Shown here: piece after piece, positions 40,088 through 47,290 of the stretch | Layout of the letters: the number at the start of each line of letters is the position of its first letter | How positions within the stretch are numbered: the stretch's first letter is position 1 | Source of the DNA: Shewanella holmiensis | GTDB taxonomy: Bacteria > Pseudomonadota > Gammaproteobacteria > Enterobacterales > Shewanellaceae | Direction: 5' to 3' | NCBI RefSeq assembly: GCF_025370255.1 | Contig: NZ_JAMTCD010000004.1 | Coordinates: 124,001 to 188,000, forward strand | DNA: 64,000 nucleotides | Translations under genes and position numbers: made by a program | Notes under the pieces: model-generated | Told to the model about the DNA's origin: nothing | Seen by the model: the letters and a program-made list of their open reading frames with translations, nothing else | Database searches by the model: none

Positions 40088-40426
40088 ATGACAACATCCA
40101 ATATGCTGTCTACATCGACACCGCAAGATAAAACAGTCGGTCATTTTCTATATGCCATGATGAGTGCTTTTCCGTTATTTTTAATTCCCGTATTAGTTAG
40201 CTTTTGGCTTAATCTTATTCAGAAGAACATTCAACCTAATTCATTGCTTGGTTCTCACCTTCGCTGGCAGAGGCTAAGCATTATCGGTTTATGCCCTTTC
40301 TTTATTGCCGGTTATTGCTTCAACCCTACATGGTTAAGTATCACCATGTACTTGCTTGGTATCAGTTGGTTTAGTTATCGCATATTTAAAGGTTGGGTAA
40401 GCTTAAATGAAGGTTTGATGGTTTAA
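40088..40426 (+). CDS. small membrane protein of unknown function
   Basis: A 112-residue protein with three or four hydrophobic segments, from about residue 20 (FLYAMMSAFPLFLIPVLVSF) to residue 100. The frame is open upstream to 40019, but GGAG at 40076 suits ATG 40088 and the upstream part is unlikely to be translated. It recalls the DUF4870-type three-helix membrane proteins without a firm match. It lies between tyrA and the convergent pheA, with its own region upstream. Confidence 0.75.
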   Translation: MTTSNMLSTSTPQDKTVGHFLYAMMSAFPLFLIPVLVSFWLNLIQKNIQPNSLLGSHLRWQRLSIIGLCPFFIAGYCFNPTWLSITMYLLGISWFSYRIFKGWVSLNEGLMV

Positions 40427-40445
40427 GTTATCACTTAGCAATAAA

Positions 40446-40475
40446 AAAATGCCGGTATTTACCGGCATTTTTGTT
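40446..40475. terminator. bidirectional terminator
   Basis: AAAATGCCGGTA and TACCGGCATTTTT form a perfect stem flanked by A and T runs, between the convergent membrane protein gene and pheA. Confidence 0.92.
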
Positions 40476-40480
40476 TTTAC

Positions 40481-42421
40481 CTATTGATAGAGATCGTGGA
40501 GTAAACGGCTACTGGCTGTCGTGTTAGGGTAGGACAATACAATCCCGTTTGATTGTAACTGTTTTGCTGCTTTAGCTTGGCTGTAACCTAAGGTTTCGTC
40601 TTCATTGCTAATGTTACAAATAATCGGCAAGTGGCATGTTTGCTTAACCGCAACTAATGAAGACAAGTCTAAGTTTATAGTATCGGGTTTTGCAAAACTT
40701 CTTATACCAGAATCACACAGAATCACCTGTTGATTGCCTTTGGTTAGCACTGTTTGCGCTGAGGACAGCCAATCTTCTAAACTGGCAATGTGATTACGCT
40801 CAATTATTATTGGCAGATTCAAACATCCTAGCTGATCTAATAAATCCTGATTATACATATTCTGGCCGCTTAACATTACCATATCAGCTAAGTGGCTGCA
40901 GGTGATGTCGGCTTCGTGTTCAACATAGATAACACTGACAAGACCAGCTTGTTCGATAATTTGAAAATATTTTTTAAGCTTGCTATCACCAATAAAAGTT
41001 GAAGACTGATGAAGAATAATGGCTTGAAAACCCATTTCCTTACTTTGTTTTGCAAGACTGGCTAATTCAGTTTCATTTTGAGGATTACTAACAAATTGAA
41101 ATGCGCCAAAGTGAGTGCCACCAACTTGCAAATGCTTGCAATGCACTTCGCTGTCTTGTGATTTATATTTTCGACTGTACTTTGCTTCTAACATGTTGGT
41201 ATTGGTTGTAGTTAATTCAGTTTTTTTGGAGCTATCGGGTTCAATTAACAGCTGAGCTTGTGATAGTTGAGTTGGTTTTACCGACTCGCAAGGGTAACAG
41301 CCAAGCACTTTAATAAAGCGAGTTAAACGTTCCAATTCCTTAATGGCTTGCTGAACATCTTGATGTGCAAGATTGCCATCGATGTCGATATAAAACATTT
41401 CTTCCCATGGTGTACCAGGTATTGGCCTTGACTCAAGCTTCGACATGTTTAAGTTATGGGCTTTTAACACTAACAGGGCTTCAACTAACGCTCCTGGTTT
41501 TTGACCTGTTGCCATAATTAAGGTGGTTTTTGCCGGTAGCTGTGTCGGTACACCGACAGCTTTTCTGGCGACCACGATAAAACGGCTTTGATTTATTTTT
41601 TGATTGGCAAGGCCATCTTCAATTGCGGTTAGTTTGTATAAAGCACCGCCTTCTGCACTGCCAATAGCTGCAACGTTTGCATTATCCGCTTCAATCACTT
41701 TCGCCATCGCCTCAGCACTACTGGAACAGTACTCTAGTTTAAACTCAGGATGTTGGCTTAAATAGCGACTGCACTGACTAATGGGTTGTGGATGGGCATA
41801 AACTGTTCTAATTTCAGCCGTGTTTGCCCCAGGTTTAGCCAGTAAACAATGTCCGACTTCAATGGTGGTTTCACCAACAATCGATAAACTGGTGTGTTGC
41901 AATACGTCATAAACTTCATTGATTGATCCTGAAGAGGTATTTTCTATGGGTAAAAAACCGTAATCAGCATGGCCAGATTCTACTGCGTTGACAATGTCAT
42001 CAAAGCTTTGACAACCAAAATCAACCATAGTGACCTGGCGTCGATCACAATAACGTGTTGCAGCTAAGTAAGAGTATGATCCTCTTGCCCCTAAAAACGC
42101 TACAGTGTATTGCTGTTTTTGGGTGTCAGGGTTTGCTCTACTATGCAAAAAAGCTTGTTGGTTAAGTACAGAGTCCTCAATAATGCTTTGATATAGCGAA
42201 ATAACAAAATGCGCATCAAGGCCTTTTTCGCGTCCTTGCTGTACTAGACGCTCTAACAGCTCTTTCTCTCTTTGGGTGTCTCGGATAGGTCTGACATCGA
42301 CTTCTTTGCTACGGGCTACTTCAAGGCTTAATTCTCGACGTTTTGAGAGTAAGGTCAGTAATTCGTTATCCAACGATGTAATTTGTTCTCGAGTTAGATT
42401 TAACCCTTGTGGTTTATTCAT
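40481..42421 (-). CDS. pheA: chorismate mutase/prephenate dehydratase fused to a DAHP synthase-like domain
   Basis: A 646-residue P-protein; E. coli PheA has 386. Residues 8-93 are AroQ chorismate mutase, 105-288 prephenate dehydratase (the catalytic TRF is SRF at 279-281), and about 297-376 an ACT domain with GALV (310-313) and ESRP (330-333) for phenylalanine feedback. After a linker, residues 426-646 resemble type I-beta DAHP synthase: ADMVMLSGQNMYN (512 on), ILCDSGIRSF (567-576) and the following INLDLSSL. The catalytic GPCSVE, KPRTSPY, KRG lysine and DPSH histidine are all replaced, so this part is probably inactive. AGAGG favours ATG 42421 over GTG 42427. It is preceded by a Phe-leader attenuator. 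Confidence 0.93.
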   Translation of the reverse strand: MNKPQGLNLTREQITSLDNELLTLLSKRRELSLEVARSKEVDVRPIRDTQREKELLERLVQQGREKGLDAHFVISLYQSIIEDSVLNQQAFLHSRANPDTQKQQYTVAFLGARGSYSYLAATRYCDRRQVTMVDFGCQSFDDIVNAVESGHADYGFLPIENTSSGSINEVYDVLQHTSLSIVGETTIEVGHCLLAKPGANTAEIRTVYAHPQPISQCSRYLSQHPEFKLEYCSSSAEAMAKVIEADNANVAAIGSAEGGALYKLTAIEDGLANQKINQSRFIVVARKAVGVPTQLPAKTTLIMATGQKPGALVEALLVLKAHNLNMSKLESRPIPGTPWEEMFYIDIDGNLAHQDVQQAIKELERLTRFIKVLGCYPCESVKPTQLSQAQLLIEPDSSKKTELTTTNTNMLEAKYSRKYKSQDSEVHCKHLQVGGTHFGAFQFVSNPQNETELASLAKQSKEMGFQAIILHQSSTFIGDSKLKKYFQIIEQAGLVSVIYVEHEADITCSHLADMVMLSGQNMYNQDLLDQLGCLNLPIIIERNHIASLEDWLSSAQTVLTKGNQQVILCDSGIRSFAKPDTINLDLSSLVAVKQTCHLPIICNISNEDETLGYSQAKAAKQLQSNGIVLSYPNTTASSRLLHDLYQ

Positions 42422-42473
42422 ACTCACCTCTTAATATAATTTAACTGATTTACTTCATTTACGAGTAAAAACT

Positions 42474-42498
42474 AAAAAGCCTCCCGTTGGGAGGCTTT
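42474..42498 (-). terminator. pheA attenuator
   Basis: On the minus strand AAAGCCTCCC-AAC-GGGAGGCTTT is followed by TT, between pheL and pheA. The alternative partner GGGAGGC at the pheL stop codon (42533-42539) can pair with its 5' arm as antiterminator. Confidence 0.9.
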
Positions 42499-42538
42499 GG
42501 TATTTTCATTTTCTTTTTGATACAGAAAAACCGCCTCC

Positions 42539-42592
42539 CTATTTGGGCTGCATAAAAAAGAAAATAAAAACGCGACGTAATATTTGATTCAT
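42539..42592 (-). CDS. pheL: phenylalanine operon leader peptide
   Basis: A 17-residue open frame, MNQILRRVFIFFFMQPK, with four phenylalanines in five residues (9-13). It lies directly before a terminator hairpin and pheA. Ribosome stalling at the Phe codons when charged tRNA-Phe is scarce would let GGGAGGC at the leader stop pair with GCCTCCC and prevent termination. The raiA-pheL-pheA order is as in E. coli. Confidence 0.88.
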   Translation of the reverse strand: MNQILRRVFIFFFMQPK

Positions 42593-42658
42593 GGCTTAAA
42601 ACTAAAACGTAGCTTGATAAGTGTCAATGTAAAATTACTCACTTTGCAGAAAGAGCAA

Positions 42659-42683
42659 TAAAAAGCGCATCCGAGGATGCGCT
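42659..42683 (-). terminator. terminator of raiA
   Basis: On the minus strand AGCGCATCC-TC-GGATGCGCT is followed by a T-rich run, about 20 bases after the raiA stop, separating it from pheL. Confidence 0.88.
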
Positions 42684-42703
42684 CTGTGTGTTTAATAATA
42701 AAA

Positions 42704-43054
42704 TCAAGCTGCTGTTTCCTCCTTATATACATATTCAAAGTCATCTTCTGCATTTTCAAATGTAGCATGACGTTGAGCTTGGGGTTTATCGGTCAGGCGA
42801 TTTAGCTGTTTCTCCAGCTTTTTACCCATTGCAGTGATTGCTGCGTAAAGGTTTTCATTTTTCGCCTGGGCAAATAATTCTCCACTTGGCAAGCCTATAG
42901 AGGCTTCTATCTTAAAGAGCTGCTTTTCCTGCGTGATGATGATATGTGGATTAATTAATTGAACATCGTGTCTTGTTAATTTTTCAATTTGTCCTTCGAT
43001 GCGTTCAAGAATAGGGGCAGTGACTTCAAGTTGCTTGCTAGTGATTTTCAGCAT
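42704..43054 (-). CDS. raiA: ribosome-associated inhibitor/hibernation factor
   Basis: A 116-residue short HPF/RaiA-type protein (MLKITSKQLEVTAPILERIEGQ start, beta-alpha-beta-beta-beta-alpha fold), with a C-terminal acidic tail. RaiA binds the 30S decoding centre in stationary phase or cold shock and blocks translation. The place before pheL-pheA matches E. coli raiA. A perfect CRP site lies about 60 bases upstream. Confidence 0.92.
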   Translation of the reverse strand: MLKITSKQLEVTAPILERIEGQIEKLTRHDVQLINPHIIITQEKQLFKIEASIGLPSGELFAQAKNENLYAAITAMGKKLEKQLNRLTDKPQAQRHATFENAEDDFEYVYKEETAA

Positions 43055-43427
43055 ATTTTGAACCTTCTGTTGTATTGCTTAATTTCAGATTACCAAGTTA
43101 TTACATATAAAATGTGATCTTCATCACATAATTTGATAGGGGTTTTACTGAAAGAAGCAAATTTGATCGCTTAGACATTTTCATTAAAAAGATACTGAAA
43201 ACCGCTTGTAAAGCCACTTTTTAAGGCGCATATTTGAATGGATAACAACCCAGCGTGTTTTCTTTTTTTGACTTTATTTCTCGTTAAAATCTCCTGTCTA
43301 CATCAATCGTAATATTTCTTACATTTCTTTACGTTTCGAATTCACCTAATTGATATAAAAAATTTTATAATGCCTAAGGGGTTCGCAATGGCGAATGATT
43401 AAACATTTATTCAAGTCGAGTTATTAG
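43055..43427. other. raiA-cytochrome b divergent intergenic region
   Basis: A 373-base region between divergent genes. It contains a perfect CRP site (43113-43128, listed separately). No other signal or coding sequence was recognised. Confidence 0.6.
43113..43128. promoter_or_regulatory. perfect CRP site upstream of raiA
   Basis: TGTGATCTTCATCACA fits the full CRP consensus TGTGAN6TCACA with extended TGTGAT/ATCACA arms. It lies about 60 bases before the raiA start; raiA is cAMP-CRP activated in E. coli. The cytochrome b gene on the other side starts 300 bases away. Confidence 0.8.
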
Positions 43428-44093
43428 ATGCATTCTCAGTCGAAAAAAATCAAAGTGTGGGACTTACCTGTAAGAGTATTTCATTGGAGCATGCTTGCTC
43501 TCCTTATTGGTTTATGGTGGAGTGCTGATGCTGGTGAAATGAGCCTTCATCAAGTATTTGCTTACCTTCTAATGGCGATTTTATCTTTTCGTCTGATTTG
43601 GGGGATTATGGGGAGTGATACTGCTAGATTTAGTCACTTTGTTCGTTCCCCTAAAAAAGTCATTCAATATGCCTCTAGTCCACAAAAGCCAGAATCCATA
43701 GGTCATAATCCTATGGGAGGTTATATGGTACTTTTGTTGCTCAGTTTGCTGACAATTCAGTTAGTCAGCGGTTTATTTGCAACTGATGATATTTTCACCG
43801 AAGGCCCACTTTATAGTTATGTTTCATCTGCAACCGCAAGCACAATGACTTGGCTGCATAAACAAAATTTCAATCTAATTTTGGGATTTTCTGCGATGCA
43901 CGTTTTGGCTGTGGTGATTTATCTGTTGAAAGGCGAGAATCTTATTAAGGCGATGTTCACTGGCTATAAACATCTCAAAGTAGAAGGGCTACAACCTAAA
44001 ATGCGTCAAGCTTGGATTGGATTGGTTCTTTTTGCGATTATCTTTGCTTGTGTTTGGTTTAGTGTGTTAGCCAATGCTGTAAAATATATGTAA
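43428..44093 (+). CDS. di-haem cytochrome b561 family protein
   Basis: A 221-residue inner-membrane protein with four or five helices. WDLPVRVFHWSMLALLIGLWWS, SLHQVFAYLLM and the later GFSAMHVLAVVIYLLKG carry the haem-ligand histidines of the prokaryotic b561/HyaC-like family. These move electrons between quinol and periplasmic cytochromes. The convergent neighbour is cytochrome c', a frequent partner of this b-type cytochrome. The redox partner is inferred from context only. Confidence 0.87.
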   Translation: MHSQSKKIKVWDLPVRVFHWSMLALLIGLWWSADAGEMSLHQVFAYLLMAILSFRLIWGIMGSDTARFSHFVRSPKKVIQYASSPQKPESIGHNPMGGYMVLLLLSLLTIQLVSGLFATDDIFTEGPLYSYVSSATASTMTWLHKQNFNLILGFSAMHVLAVVIYLLKGENLIKAMFTGYKHLKVEGLQPKMRQAWIGLVLFAIIFACVWFSVLANAVKYM

Positions 44094-44125
44094 ATACAGT
44101 AAGATGTTGTTAGGTTTGATATGAA

Positions 44126-44159
44126 AAACCCCATATTTCTGAATAAGAGTATGGGGTTT
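44126..44159. terminator. probable bidirectional terminator
   Basis: AAACCCCATA and TATGGGGTTT form a perfect 10-bp stem with a 14-base loop between the convergent cytochrome genes. The loop is long for a classic terminator. Confidence 0.7.
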
Positions 44160-44184
44160 GATGTTTTAGAGTTTGGTATTTAGC

Positions 44185-44637
44185 TTAGTCTTTCTTATAG
44201 ACATCATGACAGCCTTTACAGCTTTGTCCTGTATTACCGAATGCATCTTTAATTTGACCTAAGTCGCTACCCTGTGCAGCAATTGCTAACTTAGCAGCAT
44301 TTTCTTGGAACTGAGTCATCTTACTATCAAAATCAGCTTTATCAGCCCAAATTTTAGCGAGTGCATCGGTATCACCTTTATCCGAACCAGTGATAAATCC
44401 TTCATGTGGAATTTTAGAAAGCGCAGCAACATTGGTTGCACGACTAGCAAATACAGCGGCATCGAAGTCTTTTTTACCCTTAAGCATCGCACCCATGTCG
44501 CCAAAATTATAAGCGATTAGGCCAAACGCCGATTTACGGTAGTCAATTGCATGCTCAGTGTCTTTAAAGTTATTTGCATAAACACTTGGTACAAGCAATA
44601 CAGTAGCAGTCATTGCAATCAATAGTTTTTTCATCAT
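44185..44637 (-). CDS. cytochrome c'
   Basis: A 150-residue class II cytochrome c: a signal peptide (MMKKLLIAMTATVLLVPSVYA) and a four-helix bundle with a single C-terminal haem motif CKGCH (about residues 140-144), typical of cytochrome c'. The five-coordinate haem of this family binds NO and CO and is linked to nitric oxide tolerance. S. frigidimarina is known to have such a protein. It faces the cytochrome b gene. Confidence 0.93.
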   Translation of the reverse strand: MMKKLLIAMTATVLLVPSVYANNFKDTEHAIDYRKSAFGLIAYNFGDMGAMLKGKKDFDAAVFASRATNVAALSKIPHEGFITGSDKGDTDALAKIWADKADFDSKMTQFQENAAKLAIAAQGSDLGQIKDAFGNTGQSCKGCHDVYKKD

Positions 44638-44998
44638 ATTCTCTATAATTATTAGGTGGGTAATGACATTATTTTACAGATTTTCAAACGGATATCACGT
44701 TTAGATTGTTTCCGAATGTGAGCGAAATTTACAAAAGCTTAATTTTAGTGTTCAGCTTGCCATTTAGATTAATGATTTACCTCGATTTTAAGTTGGATGT
44801 TAAACCATGCTTTACAAAAGATTTGGCATTAATTCTATGATTTTATGTTATTTAATTTTTATGGTCATATTAGTTTATTTTGATATTCTGTACAAATAAT
44901 CATCCACGATAAATGTAAGGCCTATTACTTTACGGCTAGCTTTTGCTTTCAGCGGGTTACTTGTTATTATCTATATGACTTTATTAAAGAGAGCAACT
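44638..44998. other. cytochrome c'-trpR divergent intergenic region
   Basis: A 361-base AT-rich region that must contain both promoters. No convincing TrpR operator or FNR site was found by eye, and no gene. Confidence 0.5.
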
Positions 44999-45274
44999 AT
45001 GAGAGCGAACTGGAGTTTAGTAGTCGAGAAAATTTTGACTCATTCGAATCATGATGATTTAGCCGTTTTATTTCGATTATTACTAACAGAAGAAGAACGT
45101 AGCGCGATAGCTGGACGACTAAAGGTGTTTCAAACCTTATTGGCTGGAGAGTTAAGTCAAAGACAAATTGCTGCGGAGTATCAGGTGAGTATTGCGACTA
45201 TTACCCGTTGTTCAAATTACCTTAAAAATATGTCAGCAGAGCAGCGTGAACAAGTACAAAAGTTGATTTTATAA
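44999..45274 (+). CDS. trpR: trp operon repressor
   Basis: A 91-residue TrpR. It has the core LLLTEEERSAIAGRLKVFQTLL and the helix-turn-helix LSQRQIAAEYQVSIATITRCSN. The E. coli residue Gly85 of ITRGSN, beside the bound tryptophan, is Cys here. It should repress trp genes when tryptophan is abundant. The frame is open from 44975, but AAGAGAG precedes ATG 44999 at good spacing. The shorter N-terminus lacks the arm of the E. coli protein. Confidence 0.88.
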   Translation: MRANWSLVVEKILTHSNHDDLAVLFRLLLTEEERSAIAGRLKVFQTLLAGELSQRQIAAEYQVSIATITRCSNYLKNMSAEQREQVQKLIL

Positions 45275-45317
45275 GTTATTGACAATAAATATAAACTTAG
45301 CACAACTGAACAAAATG

Positions 45318-45346
45318 AAAAACCGCTTGGTAATATCAAGCGGTTT
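45318..45346 (+). terminator. terminator of trpR
   Basis: AAAAACCGCTTG and CAAGCGGTTTT form a stem with a seven-base loop, 44 bases after trpR. Confidence 0.85.
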
Positions 45347-45376
45347 TGTTGTTTATATCATTCTTACTGTGAATGC

Positions 45377-45751
45377 TTAGACCCTTAAGGCGGGAATTTT
45401 GTGCCTCCTGTAGGTCGATCTTCTAAGTAATAAATATGTACCGAAGGTCAATAAACAGATGGCCAATAGCGCACTAGAGTCTTTAGGGTAAAAACGATAA
45501 AGCAATGCGGCTGACAATATGTACAAAAATGGCATGTAGGCATACAACCAGTCAGGCATGACACCTTCCCTACGCTTGCGTTTTATATCCGTTCGTCGAT
45601 TCTCAGAGCGAAGGTTATAAATTCGGGCTCCTGATAAATAAAGCAAAATGGCGGCGGCTATCGCATACTGTTGTTGCAGTATTAGCACGCTTACACCACC
45701 AATTACGATGTAAGTGTAAGGTAAAAGCTCGTATACAGGTTTAATTAACAT
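45377..45751 (-). CDS. membrane protein of unknown function
   Basis: A 124-residue protein with about four hydrophobic segments (IVIGGVSVLILQQQYAIAAAIL, YAYMPFLYILSAALLYRF, LLAICLLTFGTYLLL) and a central basic stretch (RRTDIKRKRREG). The frame is open to 45772, but GGAG precedes ATG 45751 by five bases. No family was recognised. It is convergent with trpR. Confidence 0.72.
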   Translation of the reverse strand: MLIKPVYELLPYTYIVIGGVSVLILQQQYAIAAAILLYLSGARIYNLRSENRRTDIKRKRREGVMPDWLYAYMPFLYILSAALLYRFYPKDSSALLAICLLTFGTYLLLRRSTYRRHKIPALRV

Positions 45752-45919
45752 AAGCACTCCGTCGCTGCTCATTAATTATTATTACGATTAAAAGTCTCGT
45801 TCACTACCCAAAGTTCAAAAATCTTCCGTAATCAAAAAGATGGGGAAACGTGTACGTAACACGGTTTAAGACGCGCCCGTTTTACCGACCGCACTTGTAT
45901 TAATTATAGTCCATAAAAA

Positions 45920-45950
45920 AAGTCGCAGGCTATTTTTTAGCCTGCGACTT
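45920..45950. terminator. terminator of slyD
   Basis: AAGTCGCAGGCTA and TAGCCTGCGACTT form a perfect 13-bp stem with a five-T loop. It lies about 85 bases after the slyD stop and before the unknown membrane gene. Confidence 0.85.
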
Positions 45951-46032
45951 CTATAGATTTCAACCTTTTTACTGATCCTAGTGTGATGATTATCACCTAC
46001 TAGTCTTAATCAGTTTTGAAGCTTATATCGTG

Positions 46033-46593
46033 TTAGTGGCAACCGCAGCCGCCATTACCATCACATCCAGGTTTTTGAGTGTCACATGGTTCATGGTCGT
46101 GATCATGACCACCGCCACAACTGCCGCCGTGGGCATGAATATGACCGTGAGCAATTTCTTCTGCTGTAGCTTCGCGAACATCAACAACTTCAACATTGAA
46201 GGTTAAAGCTTGACCAGCAAGAGGGTGATTACCATCAACAACAACGGTATCATCTTTGATTTCGGTAACTTGCACTGGACGTTGGCCCATTTCTGTTTCT
46301 GCAATAAAGCGCATACCCGGTACGATATCTTCGATATCACCAAAAGCGGCTAAAGGGACTTCTTGCTTTAAACCCTCGTGATATTCGCCATAGGCTTGTT
46401 CTGCTGGAATAGTTGCTTCAAATTTATCACCAGCAACTTTACCTTCTAATTCTGCTTCTAGACCAGGAATAAGGTTTTCAGTGCCTTGTAAATAAATCAT
46501 TGGCTCAGCATCAAAAGAGCTTTCCAACAATTGACCTTGAGCATCGCTTAGGCGGTAATGAATAGTTACTGCTGCATGTTTTGAGATTTTCAT
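46033..46593 (-). CDS. slyD: FKBP-type peptidyl-prolyl isomerase SlyD
   Basis: A 186-residue SlyD. The FKBP domain (about 1-70 and 125-150) is interrupted by the insert-in-flap chaperone domain. A His/Cys-rich tail (HGHIHAHGGSCGGGHDHDHE and more) binds nickel and other metals. It assists protein folding and hydrogenase metal insertion. The frame continues upstream, but GGAG is five bases before ATG 46593. Confidence 0.95.
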   Translation of the reverse strand: MKISKHAAVTIHYRLSDAQGQLLESSFDAEPMIYLQGTENLIPGLEAELEGKVAGDKFEATIPAEQAYGEYHEGLKQEVPLAAFGDIEDIVPGMRFIAETEMGQRPVQVTEIKDDTVVVDGNHPLAGQALTFNVEVVDVREATAEEIAHGHIHAHGGSCGGGHDHDHEPCDTQKPGCDGNGGCGCH

Positions 46594-47107
46594 AAAGACT
46601 CCAATAGCTGATATCGGCGCATAATACATTTTTTTTATTTTTGCTGCGATGATTTACATCAGGTTTTGCTAAATTTCTAGTGATTAAATGCTTTAAATTC
46701 TAATTATTTTGATCTTGGACGTTGATTTACCAAAATGAAAAGGGTTTAAGCTTTCTTGTTAACATATTAAGTATCATTAAGCGGTAGATAAATAGGCTTT
46801 TAGCCCAACTCTTACTTTATGCTATGAAAAATATACAGTTTTTAAATCTACCATTCTTCGCGTTTACGTTAGCGTAAATGAAGTGTTTGCTTGGTTTCAT
46901 TGCTAATTGTATTGATGTTTCAGATTGTGAAATATGTAATCTTAAATAAATCAACTTAAATGTTAGTTAATATGTAAATAAATCGACAAGCGGGGTTGAC
47001 AATATAGTGCTAAAAAAGCAATTCTGTAAGCATTAGTCAATAAGGCGCTACGTAAACGAGTAAGATTACGTATACAGCTTCGAACCTGAATTTAGTAAGT
47101 GAGCAAG
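46594..47107. other. slyD-thr operon divergent intergenic region
   Basis: A 514-base region with promoters for slyD and the thr operon. It contains the palindrome at 46862-46879, a TTGACA at 46996-47001 that could be a -35 element (no good -10 found), and a TACGTAAAC / TTACGTA pair around 47046-47074. No further gene is seen. Confidence 0.6.
46862..46879. promoter_or_regulatory. near-perfect palindrome upstream of the thr operon
   Basis: GTTTACGTTAGCGTAAAT differs from the gltB palindrome at 4734-4751 at only two positions. It lies 230 bases before thrL. It is probably an operator of the same regulator. Confidence 0.55.
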
Positions 47108-47182
47108 ATGTCAGCATATAAGCACGTTGTTATTACAACAATTATTACAACCACCACTATTACCATAGTGGGGGCGGGCTGA
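47108..47182 (+). CDS. thrL: threonine operon leader peptide
   Basis: A 24-residue open frame with a Thr/Ile-rich core (residues 9-20, ITTIITTTTITI) ending in VGAG. It lies right before an attenuator hairpin and thrABC. Low charged tRNA-Thr or tRNA-Ile would stall ribosomes here; GCGGGCT near its stop can pair with AGCCCGC of the terminator 5' arm. Confidence 0.9.
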   Translation: MSAYKHVVITTIITTTTITIVGAG

Positions 47183-47208
47183 TACATCCTAAAAAGAATT
47201 CAATAAAT

Positions 47209-47243
47209 AGCCCGCTTCCCCACAAAGGAAGCGGGCTTTTTTA
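47209..47243 (+). terminator. thr operon attenuator
   Basis: AGCCCGCTTCC (47209-47219) and GGAAGCGGGCT (47227-47237) form an 11-bp stem followed by TTTTT, between thrL and thrA. Confidence 0.92.
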
Positions 47244-47290
47244 TTATAAATTTTTGCATTGATGTCATGTATTTGACTGGAGAAGACGAA

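Noticed and set aside
45982..45997. TGTGATGATTATCACC as a CRP site
   Set aside because: It matches CRP well, but lies just after the slyD stop and before its terminator, over 230 bases from the next gene start; probably chance or 3' UTR structure.
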